DNA of 64,000 nt, taken from NCBI RefSeq assembly GCF_019649055.1, contig NW_026570258.1, positions 1,161,314 through 1,225,313 on the forward strand, read 5' to 3'. The notes beneath the pieces are model-generated. The model was not told the origin of the DNA and searched no databases. It saw only the letters and a list, made by a program, of their open reading frames with translations. Of this stretch, positions 12,861 through 24,364 are shown piece after piece (within the stretch, counting starts at the first letter, position 1; every line of letters starts with the position of its first letter). The translations under genes were made by a program, and so were the position numbers. The DNA comes from Paramacrobiotus metropolitanus. Taxonomy: Eukaryota; Tardigrada; Eutardigrada; Parachela; Macrobiotidae.

Positions 12861-13254
12861 CGCAAGGCGACACTGGCAAATGTGGAATTATGATTATCGA
12901 CCATAGAGCCGTTGAAAGGTGGTGTTTCTGCATCCGCAACTGCTACCGCGTTGGTGAACTTGGGGTAATTCCCAAGGGTAATTTCCTTCGTATGCTCGAC
13001 TCCGTTCCCCCGGACCGCTAGGTAACGGTTGGGTTCACCCCAACCGTTCGTTCTACACATCCTCCCCACCCCAATCTGGTGAGGAGGATGCGTAGTACGG
13101 TTGTCGTGGCAATGGAACGTTACCGGCGCTCCTTCCGCTGCCTTGATTAATAAGCGCCATTGCTTAGATTCAGGCGAGGAAGGGTTGGTTAGGTTACCCA
13201 AGTATTTTGTCTCACTCGGGTTTAGCAGCACTGTTGCGTCTAATTGCTCTAATA
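12861..13254 (-). pseudogene. Lone Ig-like exon related to the neighbouring two-Ig genes
   Basis: A 394-base open exon has an acceptor (CTTTCAG just before 13254 on the minus strand) and a donor (GTAAAG after 12861), with phase 1 in and phase 2 out. It encodes a hydrophilic Ig-like stretch with WRLLIKAAEG, PVTFHCHDN and NRYLAVRGNG, and several N-x-S/T sites. Its second half is repeated at 10450-10677. I cannot find the other exons needed for a complete gene, so it may be a fragment or part of a gene with distant exons. Confidence 0.5.
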
Positions 13255-13497
13255 CTGAAAGGAAGAAACAATGGGAAGTACGAGGTATATGTACGAGTGC
13301 AGTCATAATATTACTAAAAATACTAGCATTTAGTAATATTATGGTACAGTCGTAATACTACTTAGCCATAATATTAGTAATATTATGGTACAGTATATTG
13401 TACGTTTACCATACTTAGCTAACTTGTCCAAAGTTTTAGACTACTGCCGTGACAGAGCACGCAAGGACGCTTTCCTGAAGAAAGCGTTTAAAAGACC

Positions 13498-13776
13498 AGA
13501 CCTGGGCAGTTATAACTTAACTCTATAACTTAACGCGAGTTATTTGCGAGTTATCGAGTTTTAACGTAACTCTGTAGCGTAACTCGCTACCCAAAAAACT
13601 TAACTCTAACGTAACTCGCCTGAAATTTGTATACGTTGTCTATGGTAGCGTAACTCGCGGTATAACTCGAAACTCGGTTTTACCTGCATAAATAGCGTAA
13701 CTCGTAGCGTAACTCGCACGCTACCTGTAACTCATAACTCTAACGGTGGGTGCATTTTCCATAACTGCCCAGGTCT
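13498..13776. mobile_element. MITE-like element with 16-bp terminal inverted repeats and GTAACTCG core
   Basis: Perfect 16-bp inverted termini, AGACCTGGGCAGTTAT (13498-13513) and ATAACTGCCCAGGTCT (13761-13776), enclose 247 bases. The interior is made almost wholly of variants of GTAACTCG / CGAGTTA in both orientations. There is no coding capacity. I see no obvious target-site duplication. Confidence 0.75.
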
Positions 13777-14969
13777 GAAAAGTACTGTAAGTTTTTCTAT
13801 TACAGATTTTTGTTTACTACAGAACTTCTTTACATTTTTTTAAAAGGTCCCTTTGACCACAAGAATTCTCTTCCTCAAATTTTTGCTCTTCCTTTTTGAC
13901 CATAAAATCTCCTTCCTTTCCTTTACTTTATTTCCTTTTTTATTTCCTTTATTTATCTGTCTAGCGGATGCCGCATGGCGCATGCACGAACCACTTTCAC
14001 GCCAAGTCATTTGGCTCCAGAATGTCATGAAGCAATAAAGAATTCCCAGGTCCCCGTTTTAGACAAGATGTGAGGCAAGGGATACAAAGACTGTACGTTA
14101 CAGACTGCAATAATTGCTTATTTAAAGGATCGCATCTGCTCGGCATGAAATTATGTTTTAAAAATGTATTGTAATCCTAATCAGCGACAGTAACTTCTGC
14201 TCCTCCTATCCTGCCCGGTTTGCTGCCGGCAGAGAACCCGCATGGTAACCTGAACAGATCGATATATTATCGTCTTTCAGGGCACATAATGAATGCGGTA
14301 TATTAAGGGCCCACGGAGTTGGCACGGCGAGGAGAAATTACACTATAGGTGGCATGAATTACGTTTAGTAATCACGTTGCAGATGCATTGCTGCAAATTG
14401 CAATTACTTAACATATCCCAAAAATATAATCCAAAAGAAAAAAGTATTCTGTAGTGAGGATGATTTCGGTTAATAATAAAATGGTAATGTAAAAATCGCT
14501 TTAGCCATTTAACGGTAACCTCATGCGCAGTAAGTACCGTCTGTAAATGTCTTACATTGATGATATTAGAGTACGGTACTTCAAGTAGTACATAGGCTCG
14601 AATCGGTCGAATGCCTTCGGTAACAGCCAAAAAGTAATTATTATTACTGTATTATGTATTTATTTATAGGGTTTGCTTAAAAGTTACACTAAAACTAGGA
14701 CAAGTCTCCTTTCTTACTTTATACATAATTGCTGAGTGGCAACGATAAGGTTAGGATAAGCGACACAAATACGCACAAAGTTGTACTGAATAACTGAGAA
14801 CAAAGACAAACACAAGAACTTCCGCAGTCAGTCCCATTTTTGAAAAAAAACCCGTGCCATTTCCAGACAATGATTCTGTAACTGTACCTTGTAAACAAAT
14901 CCCGGTGCAGCAAATTTCTAGCTATGCTATGAAAATCGGCAAGATCTGACTGTAACAGTACTGTAGTGT

Positions 14970-17206
14970 TTATGCCGATGCGCCGCTTTCGCCATCGTCA
15001 ATAGCCTGAAAACTGGACCGTACGTTTCCACTCATACGCTGTACATCCAGCTCCTTTCGCGTATGCTCCTCCAGCTCACGGATATCCTGCATGGTCAGTC
15101 CATACCAGTGATCAATGGAGCAGAATACTTGACGATGAAAGTTGGTAAATAAACGCTTCTCCGCCTAAAACAGCTGACAATTGTCGGCACAGCGTCTTTG
15201 TCACAAAATGTATAACAGAAAATGACTCTCCACCTTGTGAATAAAGTTTTCCACTTTGTTCTGCAGACCGGTCCATTTGAACTCCACCGTAACCAGTTTG
15301 TAGCAGCACATTACAGGAGTGGCTGAAGCCTATCAGAATAAAACCAGCCATAATTGTCAAAGTTGTACAGGCCGGTCCATAAAATAATTAAGCATGGATG
15401 TATTTTCAAACACTCCACTTCAGTCTTAAATTACAGAGGTAGTAACTTTATAAAAACCTCGACAACATACCTGCCAATCGCTGCCGAGAGGTCCTCTCCC
15501 AGTTTTTGTTGATCTGAACTTCTGAGGATCATACTGTAATTTGTAATCCTGTTGCGAACAACGAAAGCGCGATATATTACTATCAATAAATAAACAGGTA
15601 CCGTGTCCATGGTAGTACTCGATGGACATGTCAGCTGTGTTAAAATGTCTGCCGTCTATCTTATTAGACCGCGAAAAAGACGAATGCTGACATACTTTTG
15701 ATGATATCTTATCGTTGGCAATGTCGACGAATACAACATCCCGCTTTTTCAGTTTGTCGGGGGAAAGCTGGTGCACCTAAATGCACACGGCGAAACATCT
15801 TCAAACGTGTGGAAGAGTGCATTGGCGACAGTTAAGTAATAGTGCGCGAGAGAAAAATTCAGGCGGTTATTGACCTTTACCTTACATTGTATGAATTTCC
15901 GCGATCAGGGAGGTGGAGAGATTCAACGGTCAAAAGGAAAGCCTCTTTCATGTAAGATGGATTCTGCAATAGCCCAGCTGTAAAACGGTCCTCGGTGCGC
16001 AGCAGAAACCCGACAGTACAATACGAGTAGAAAACCGCTGAGGTTGCCAGTGCAGTATTATGCATTTTTATAGTACAGTTTAGCTGTATTACGATTGTCC
16101 GCGGTAACGCGGTAGCCGTGGTGGATACCTGGTCGCGATGACTTGAAAGATTTTAAGTGTATTTAAATGTTCTACTACCGGTCAACTTGAACTCCACCGT
16201 AACTGCAGCAGCAGTGTTTTGCTTGCCGCTTCTGTTATTACGAATGAGAATAAAATGGGGTGTTATGCAAGTGACAATTAAACCCGCAAACGACGGCCAT
16301 TGAACAACACTAAGGGCTTGCGAACAGGTCGCAACCAGGTACTAGTCGAGTACCTTACTTATCGTAGTTTTTAAATTTTGAGTTGTTAATTGTTGTTTCG
16401 TAGTAGTTTCATGATAATGCCCTTTTTGAAAATTTTGATATTTCACTGTTAAAACGGGACGGCTCAGCTGAATAAGACAACAGAACAGCATTTACAAAAC
16501 CAATCAAAGTGCTGACTTACGTACGCTAAACTCCGTCTTGCAATACGGATAGGCATTCCATGCTTTCTCCGTGAACTCTAGCGAACCTTTGGGAGCGATC
16601 GTGCGGACCCAGCTGGGTACTTTACTGTAAATACGGTAAAGCGTAAATTTCTCAATTTCAGCAGTCCTGGTTTTCAAGAAAATAAAAGCAAAATAGTGTT
16701 CCGAATTTTGAGATCACTATTTGTAAGTGTTTGCAGTTTCTCTATTTGCAGTTTAGAGATCCGATGATGTTAAATGCGAGCACTGGAAAGTTGCAGCATT
16801 TACAAAAGCCTCAGAAGTATTGACGCACAAGAGGAGTTTATCGTCACCTTTGAAGATAATACGTCTTGTGTGTGAACTGTCCACGATCCGGCTGACCATC
16901 CAGAAGAGGAAAATTCTCATAGGGCTCATTCTGTAGTACCTGCACGCCCTCGCCGCCACCCGTTTCCCCTTTGGACGCTTCGGCTACGGCGTACAACTGA
17001 CCAATTTGATACTGCAATAACCAAAAAGATCCACACCTTCGTTCGAAATTGGCAGTGTTAAGAAACTGAGCATAGAATAATGATATGATAAATACCTCTT
17101 CCACCGACATGGGCATCACAATGCGACTGAAAAAGGCAAATAAGCATAATCTGACGCACACATCTGGAACTCTAATTTTCGGAACTTACTATTCCTTGAT
17201 TATCAT
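14970..17206 (-). CDS. PITPNA/PITPNB-like: Class I phosphatidylinositol transfer protein (nine exons)
   Basis: Exons on the minus strand: 17206-17190, 17126-17096, 17011-16848, 16624-16525, 15963-15886, 15776-15696, 15548-15471, 15329-15234 and 15164-14970. All splice phases agree and give 279 residues, close to the usual 270. Family blocks appear in order: MIIKEY then [112 protein letters not shown] and [14 protein letters not shown]. Class I PITPs exchange PtdIns and PtdCho between membranes in the cytosol and at the Golgi, and feed phosphoinositide signalling. The lipid-pocket region is intact. A short insertion (FPLLDGQPD) sits in the loop after NEPYE. The first exon is only 17 bases. Identification is firm; alpha versus beta cannot be resolved and is probably not meaningful for an invertebrate. 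Confidence 0.93.
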
Positions 17207-19169
17207 TGTGGAAGAGTTGTGGCTAAAACAGTAGAATATAGAGCCGAAACAGCTTCTCAAAAACAATAATTATTGCACTATAAATTGTGCATAATCCTCA
17301 CTCATAATAAATTTCCGCATGCCCAACAATATTTTGCGGGGAACTTTCCAATTATTGATTGGAACTTGGTTAATCAATAAAATAAGACTGTCAACGTTGA
17401 CGTGCAGCACTGTGCTGTACACTTAGCAACGCGGAAAAATCGTTCTTTATACAGAAACTGCCGAACCAGACAGCTTTCAGTAGTCGCTTAAAACGCTTTC
17501 TTGGCAGAATAATGCTTTTATATTGTGGCATAAAATAAACAGATTTACTCGTAGCATCTTGACAATTTCGCAGTGTGGGCTGGACTCATTGCCCTTTCAG
17601 GATAGAGAGTGTTGTAGATAATAAATTTTGTAGGTCTTTTAATCGCAAATTCGCCTGATCTTGTGCTGCATTGGCAGAAAAATTTATGATTTCCCAGGGT
17701 TTTACGAGGAAGTATTACCCAAAAAGATTTTTAAAGAAATATTCTGCAAATCATATACAGGACGTGGTTGATTTTTTCAGTTATTTGCTTGAACTGTTGC
17801 CATGAGCTACCGCAACCGATTAGACTAATAATGGATATAATCCGTCCCAGACGGCTGCGACTGCTTTGGTACAATACTGACAGGTGCTGTGTTCGATGAC
17901 CTTTCGATCAGCTGTGCCATGCGCGGCAGCCCAAGCACTGTCGTCTGTCAGTCGACAGACTTCACAGAATGCATTTGTCTGGGAAAAGCTGATGTTTTAA
18001 GCTTGTACCCTTGAAATAAAGTTCTAGTGATATTACAAGAGGATTACGAGATTTGTGATACTTCGAGATTTATGACTTGTGCTGTAAATATAGGTTAACA
18101 AGCATTTTTGTTTTTTACTTGATTGAGGATTGCGCCGTACTGCCGCGCTTATTGCTAACTTGCCGCCAAAACTGAACCTTAATCATAACGCAAGAAGATG
18201 CACAACTTTCTATCTGAAGCGGCGCATGTAAAAGTTTAAAGAACACCGCATACCTATTTTATACTTCTAAGGCGAATAGTTGATACGTCTTTATACACAA
18301 CGTCGTAACGTATGTTCCTGTTAGTACAGTACATACTGGACTACACTTAAGTTTCGCATAGTACTGTGGCTGAATAAGGGATACCAAATAAAACACTGCC
18401 AACAATAACCTTAAACTGCCGTAATACGTGGCTCTGAAATCCACGGACCCGAATTTGCCGCGAAACCCATATTTCCTTTGGAAAAGGCTTGGTCAGACTT
18501 TTGCGTAACAATATTCGGTTTCGAATACAGGATTCCGTTTTATTTTGTCGATAGTATGAGCGTTTAATTAAGTCGCACGTGCATTTCTTGCCCAGAAGCT
18601 TTGTATTCAACAAGCTTTCCTGAAGCGGGGCTATTCATTCGAGCTCAACCAAGGTTTATCAGACTTTTTCGTAGTTCTTGCGACAGGCCAGGTGCCTGTG
18701 GGTCATCTTACCGTCAGCGCTTTATCGTGAACCTTGCAACCTTGTTTGATGATCTGCTAGTGTTATTCGTCTTCTCTGCCGGCTGTTCACTTTCTCATCT
18801 TGCCCGTACACCTCCAAAAATCAAAGCCCCCCACCGCGAAAAATATGGTGATCATGTTTTCCGTAAGGCTTCCTTAATCAGCTCTGCCACCGAATGTGTT
18901 CCTTACATGTGTCGCCCATGGAATGCAGAACGATAACACCGATGGTAAACCAAAAATTTTCGTAGTGTTAACTAAGCTATCGCGGTTAACCAGATATGTG
19001 GGCTACTGCGATTAACCACTCATTCTTAAAAACAACTCGCAACCTTGCCAATGAACGTAGCAATCGTGAATTTTCTGCTGCATTTTGATCAAGAGTCGAA
19101 CTTTATATTTTGCCAGAATACGACCAATTAAACGACGCTACATCATCTGCACCCAGTCCACAATCGCGG
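17207..19169. other. No supported gene
   Basis: About 2 kb upstream of the PITP start on the opposite strand. I find no open frame with family signatures or splice-linked coding character. It may hold the PITP promoter and the 5' part of the gene that begins near 19170. Confidence 0.4.
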
Positions 19170-20470
19170 ATGCCTGGATTATACAGTCTCCTGACCGCGC
19201 CCTCCATGTCTGCTTTTCCTCTCGTCAAATCCGAGCCCTACGAACCATCCCTTCCGTCAGATCTGTCCGGGAATGCTCACGCCGAGTTCCTCCATCAACG
19301 GTCTTTCGCTGGTAATAATTTAGCACAATTTTATTTACGTACGCGGGTCGAGAACCGCCGTGTGGCTAGGTCCTGAAGACGACAGTCTTACCGCCAGCGG
19401 GAGTAATGCTGGTACCACTGCCGTTCCTACATGCCTGGACGAGCTGGAGTGGAATACCTTCAAAGCGACCGCCTCGCGGCAGCTTCAAACCCTCTCGTCA
19501 GATGTCATTCATAATGCGGTACGGCAGAAAAGGTCACGAGGGTATATTGCCCGGATGCTGGCCGAACAGCAGAAAGATGTTACGGTACCGACTGCCGCAT
19601 CATCGGTGCCCTCGTCAGACAGCGAAGAGCCGGTGGTTAAAAAGAAACGGTGTACGAGAACGGCGACTCCAGAAACTGACTTTGCCCCGGTGGATAATTC
19701 ACTGCTTGATGATCCCATGGCCGCCATTAATATGCGCAAATGGCGGGTTAAAACCGTGGTGGATGAGCATATCTTCATGATGCGCTCGTTATCCGCCACG
19801 ACAGTTAGCACGTAAGCTTAATCATCCCAATTCCGCTTTTCCAAGTAATAAATGTTTTACAAAGTCAGCACAAAAACTATTTACAAAGTCAGCACAAAAA
19901 ACTTTTGATTTTACAAAGTCAGCACAAAAACTATTTTCAAAAGCAAAACTTTGAAAAGCGAAAGGTCAACAAATCTCATAGCACAATTTAAGCGCTTGCA
20001 TAAATATTTGTAGAAAGGAAAAGGTCAACAACTCTAATATACCGAACTAAATGAACGAATTGTTAAAGGTCAACTCTCAAAAATGTTTCGTAAGTGCTCT
20101 GTGAAACGTTTTTTTCGTCGATAAGATGTTAAAACAGTTTTTAACGCGTTAATTTCGATCTGGCAAATCTCTAATCAATTCCCGTATAACAAAATTTGGA
20201 ATTTTCAGGACGAAAATGCCCGGTGATTTAAAACACATGGATCTCAAACCGCGCCTGCTGAGCAGCGACCGCAGCGCCATTCTCCTGTATCAAGGCGAGA
20301 TGAAGAAACTGCTGGATAGTGAATATGAAATCCTGCAGCAGTTGCGCGAGTGTCTGCGTCCCGTAACGGTGACCAGTAGTATGGTGGATGAGCAGTTCTT
20401 AGCCACGGAAATCATCACCTCCTTCGATGCACCGCTGGGCTGGGACAATCCGTCCGATCTGTTATTGTGA
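19170..20470 (+). CDS. Unrecognised, probably nuclear protein (three exons)
   Basis: Exons 19170-19311, 19370-19811 and 20209-20470 join in frame (phase 1, then phase 2) to 281 residues. The first exon is open back to about 19089, so the true start may lie upstream; I used the first ATG. Visible features are FPLVKSEPYEP, which contains a SUMO-type VKSE site typical of transcription regulators; a conserved-looking block LDELEWNTFKATASRQLQ; a basic cluster (VVKKKRCTR) that could be a nuclear signal; and a C-terminal helical stretch rich in Leu and Glu (YQGEMKKLLDSEYEILQQL). It contains no DNA-binding domain that I recognise. The second intron (19812-20208) holds a short tandem repeat. A function is not assigned. 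Confidence 0.6.
19854..19945. repeat. Three-copy tandem repeat (TTTACAAAGTCAGCACAAAAA)
   Basis: Three copies of a unit of about 25-33 bases, each containing ACAAAGTCAGCACAAAAA, lie in the second intron of the 19170 gene. Just downstream are three AAAGGTCAAC words (19961, 20020, 20065). Confidence 0.8.
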
Positions 20471-21199
20471 CCTTTTCCTTATTTCGTGATCTGTGGCATG
20501 TGATCCCATACGGGCAACCGGAATTACCGGTTTTCGTATTTGACTGTAATCCTGTTTTCGTGATCCGCTTTTTACTGCCTTACCGTTTGTTACTGAAAGC
20601 TTGGTGTTCCTCTGTTTTGTCGCCGTCCATTTGGTTCGTCCGAAATTACCTTACGTGTTTTTGATTTTAAAAACCGAATTTCCTTGCGTTTGCTTTACTG
20701 ACAATGAATCCGTCGCATTTTGCGGTAAATCTCATCGCAAAGGTCATCGCCTGGGAGACTGAACGGTTATAGGCGATTTAGGGTTTTACGTAATCAGTGT
20801 ATATCTCGATAGAGTTACTCAAAGAGTGGAAACATTTTCCAGACACAACATTATCGAGTCTCAGCAGTTGACGAAACAAGTACTTACACGATCGCGGTTA
20901 AGATGGTGTACGAACTGCTCAATACGTGAATATTGTGGTTGCCATGCGGGCCATATGGCCATAATCCGTACCATGTTGTAGGCCAACTATAATGCACCGT
21001 CGTCGTACACTTTAATGGAACTGCGGTTCTAAGTGGAAGCCCAGCCGCACGGTAATGCGGCTGATCGCGGGTAATACATTATCCTCTCTGTTGAATTTGG
21101 ATACGGCAAAGTAAGCGTGCGAATTATCCCATGATAAGCGAGTGCTGTTATTCGAGAATTTAGTGGTTTTAGCAGGGGTCTTTAATGTGGTTACTGTAG
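20471..21199. other. No supported coding exon
   Basis: This gap separates two unrecognised plus-strand genes. A short ATG-led stretch at about 20704-20724 ending in GTAAAT could be a first exon for the gene at 21200, but its phase does not match the downstream acceptor. I therefore cannot place the start of that gene. Confidence 0.35.
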
Positions 21200-22433
21200 A
21201 TTAGCTGAACGCAAGAAACTCGATGAGGAGACCCGCTTACGCCGCTTAGCCCAGAACGCCAGCGTCCGCCGCATCTACCAGGGCACCACCACCCCCGCCG
21301 CCCCGCCCCCGCCCACCTCCAGTCGCTTCAGTCTCCCCGCGCCCACCCTGCACAAAACCTTCCCCGGCCGCCATGAACACGACCGCGTCCGCCTCCTGGA
21401 ACACAAGTTCACCAGTCTGGAGAACCTGGTGGAAACCCTCCGCGGGGAGCTCCAGGAACGCAGCGTCCAGTATGAGAAATCCCAACGGGAGTCCGCCCAC
21501 ATCTCCTCCAAGATCAACAGTCTCCACGAACTGGTGGACGACCTGATGCGCTCCATGGTGGTCCGCCCTTCCCAGACGGGCATCGTCACCCGCGCTGATT
21601 GCTGCTCGTTGTGCGGGCATCACGCGCAACACTACCCCACCGAGTGTCGGACAGCGGAGGGTCCCCAAGGTTCCGGGGACTCGGTGCTGCTGACCGACAC
21701 CACCACCGCGTCCTGCGATCAGGAGTCCGCGAAAACCGGGCATCTGTATCCGTCGCGCTTTGCCGCGCCCCCTTTGATAACGGTGATTGTGGATTCCGTG
21801 TCGTTCCGCGCCAATTGTGACATTTTTCTGGGTGCGTGCGGGAAGCGTGACCATGTGGCGCTGATTATTCGGACGACCTTTCTGGGACTGGAGCCGGATG
21901 CCAACGATATGGAATGCCAGCCGGGGATCGTGTTTAACACGCCGCGTCGACCTGATGAGATTGTTTCCATCGACAGCTTCGCTGGTTGGTTGATTACTGT
22001 ACAGCACTATTTGTATCACTTTTGTAAATTTAGGTGACAAACGTAGAGAAGTGGCTCACTAACGTCGTTTATCTAGCCGAATATGGTTTAATAAAGTAGC
22101 GCTTATTATGAGGTTGTACCAGTAAGGAAATTATATTTACAATTTTTTGTATCTTTTGAATAGCCCAGTTGCCTTTAAAAAAGTAGATTAACAAAATTTG
22201 AGCAGCAAGATTTCTTTGTAGATTTTACATTTTCTTCCAAAAAAGAACTCGACACACGATTAAGGCGCGCCCGAGCGGAGGGAAAAGAACCGATGGTGAC
22301 CTTTCGTATTGACACGTATAAGACCGACAAAAACCAGCTGGACCACAGGATAGGCGTGGCTAAGTTGGCTATTCTGCGATCGTTGAAAAGTCATCATGAT
22401 CCCGAGAAAGTGATTATCAAAAGTACGATTTGA
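21200..22433 (+). CDS. Unrecognised coiled-coil protein with CCHC-like cysteines (partial model)
   Basis: The exon at about 21200-21984 reads LAERKKLDEETRLRRLAQ, then a Pro/Thr-rich linker, then a coiled-coil stretch (LEHKFTSLENLVETLRGELQ and onward for roughly 70 residues). A cysteine cluster follows, CCSLCGHHAQHYPTEC, with spacing like a small zinc knuckle. A second exon at 22246-22433 joins by a G|GT donor and an AAAAAAG acceptor in phase 1 and ends VIIKSTI and stop. The 5' exon or exons are missing: the acceptor needs an upstream coding piece I cannot find. The coiled coil plus knuckle resembles some retroelement Gag proteins, but I see no protease or polymerase nearby. The high GC content matches the neighbouring host genes. 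Confidence 0.5.
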
Positions 22434-24364
22434 TCAAATAACTAGACATACCGCACCATATATCTTAAGTGCATTTTTTAATATAATTATTCGCCTTACC
22501 TGAATTACGTACCAAAAGATGTTCGTTTGTCCTGTCCAAATTCGCTGAATGTGCTGGCTTTAATTCCGTGCTTTTGTGTGTAGTACATCATTGTAAAAGT
22601 GGACTGGTGATTGGTGGACTGATGGTGTCGGCGCGTGCGTACGACACGCTGAGAAGTATGGATTGTGGTTGATGATTGCGGCGGCGGTTTTTTATACTCT
22701 TTTTTTTATAATTTGATTGTCTTGTTTGGCACCTGGGCGAAGATTTCCGAGAGTTCTCCGTTTTGCCGGCATGGGTGAATGGCAGTTATTTCCAGGCTTA
22801 ATTGCTACTCTAGTCATAATCTCGGTTAATTTTGTTTGATTCTTTTATTGTGATTAGTGTTTCGCCAGATGTTCCCACTGTACAGAAGCTTCAATGAAAA
22901 AATGCAGTTTTTAAACAGTTGGCAAAATTTTGCCAAAATATCGAAGCAGGCAATCGAAGGCGAGAAACATTGGTTGGAAGAAACTAGGCGGGACTGTCTT
23001 TGTTTCCTTTAGATGTTCCCAGAAACCTGTGCATACGATAAAGCAACCATTTGGTGGTTTGTGGCTTCTCGGCGAGCGCACAGATAAATTCCTTAGTAAA
23101 ATTAATTTTTACAAGTATTTTGTTGGTTCATTTTTAGCCCGAGAAAAGTTGAAATAACGTAGTAGTAACTGCATTCTACAAAATGGTTTTTAACAAGGGT
23201 TTACGGCGTCTTTATACTCTAAAGATATCTATAGTTCTTGTATAAAATAACTGTTTAGGAATTTTTTTGCAGAACAAAGGCACTGCATTAAAAATTCCAA
23301 AAATATTTTTATAATGTCCTTGGAAACTTTAATTACTGCTTATGCTCGAGGTTTATCGAATACGGGCGCTTATGATATCCAACGAAGCTTGTCTAGGCGT
23401 ACGCTACACTACGTTCTGTGCTTATTACACGGCCATCCTACTTTGCGCGGTGAAAACACCGTAATTCATTTTCAGGATCAGTAAGTACTTCTATGCAATT
23501 AAGTACGCATTCAAATCACGAGTATAGCGCGGGAACAGGGTTATGCCTCAAATTCTGGTAAACAAAATACTTACCGCGACGATGGTCAAAAACAAAAATC
23601 CGCCGAACGAAAGGTCGGCAATCTGTATCGGTTAGACGACTCGATTGACTTTAATACCATCTTAGTCAAACGGAAACGGTCGCGTATGGCGATGGTTCCT
23701 TATTGTGCACCACCATCATGCAACGAAATTCGCTTAAACTTATGAGGCTTGAGGGCATTAATAAAAAAGCATCAGTTGCGTAACCTTGACAACTAATTGC
23801 AGGCGTTGATGAACGACTGTGGACAGCTGAAATCAAAACTGTGCTGTATGTAAAGCAAATTGCGGACACCCAATGTAAATAAACACTTAAGTACAGTACG
23901 AGTCCGCACATCTGCAGATACCGTATTGCACGCACGGTGACTAGAAAAATACCAATTACGAAGAGAAAACATGGGCCCACAACCTTTTTTTGTAAACCTT
24001 ACGATAAAATGTTCCAATGTTCCCGTTGTTATTAACACTGGAAAGCTTTTAATTGGCTTTATGCACTTTATTTCACTCGCAAAATTGGACTCTTGTGACT
24101 TGGTCATTTAAAAATCTGGTGAACGAAGCGCGAGCTGACACAGGATGCCAAGTATTTTGAATTAGGCATTTCAGTCAATTTTTGCGTTCATTGTTCCTTG
24201 TTTACTGGGAATGATCTCTCATGTCATGCACACGCTTTCTGTTTTTCTGCTGGGTAATGCTAATCGATTCAGACTAACCCAGAGAATGTTACCTTACCAA
24301 ATCCGCTGTTTAATTGCGCGTTTGTGAGCCGTTTTTATCTGGGCATTAAGATTAAACTGCCCCA
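22434..24364. other. No supported gene
   Basis: AT-rich intergenic DNA. I see no frame above background and no family motif. Likely 3' and 5' flanks of the plus-strand genes on either side. Confidence 0.4.

Noticed and set aside
21599-21660. Gag of a retrotransposon from the CCxxC...C knuckle
   Set aside because: No protease, reverse transcriptase or LTR in the vicinity. The spacing is not a standard CX2CX4HX4C, and the codon use matches host genes.
21246-22040. 264-residue Gly/Val-rich minus-strand frame
   Set aside because: Shadow of the plus-strand coiled-coil gene, whose frame has better composition and a splice-linked second exon.
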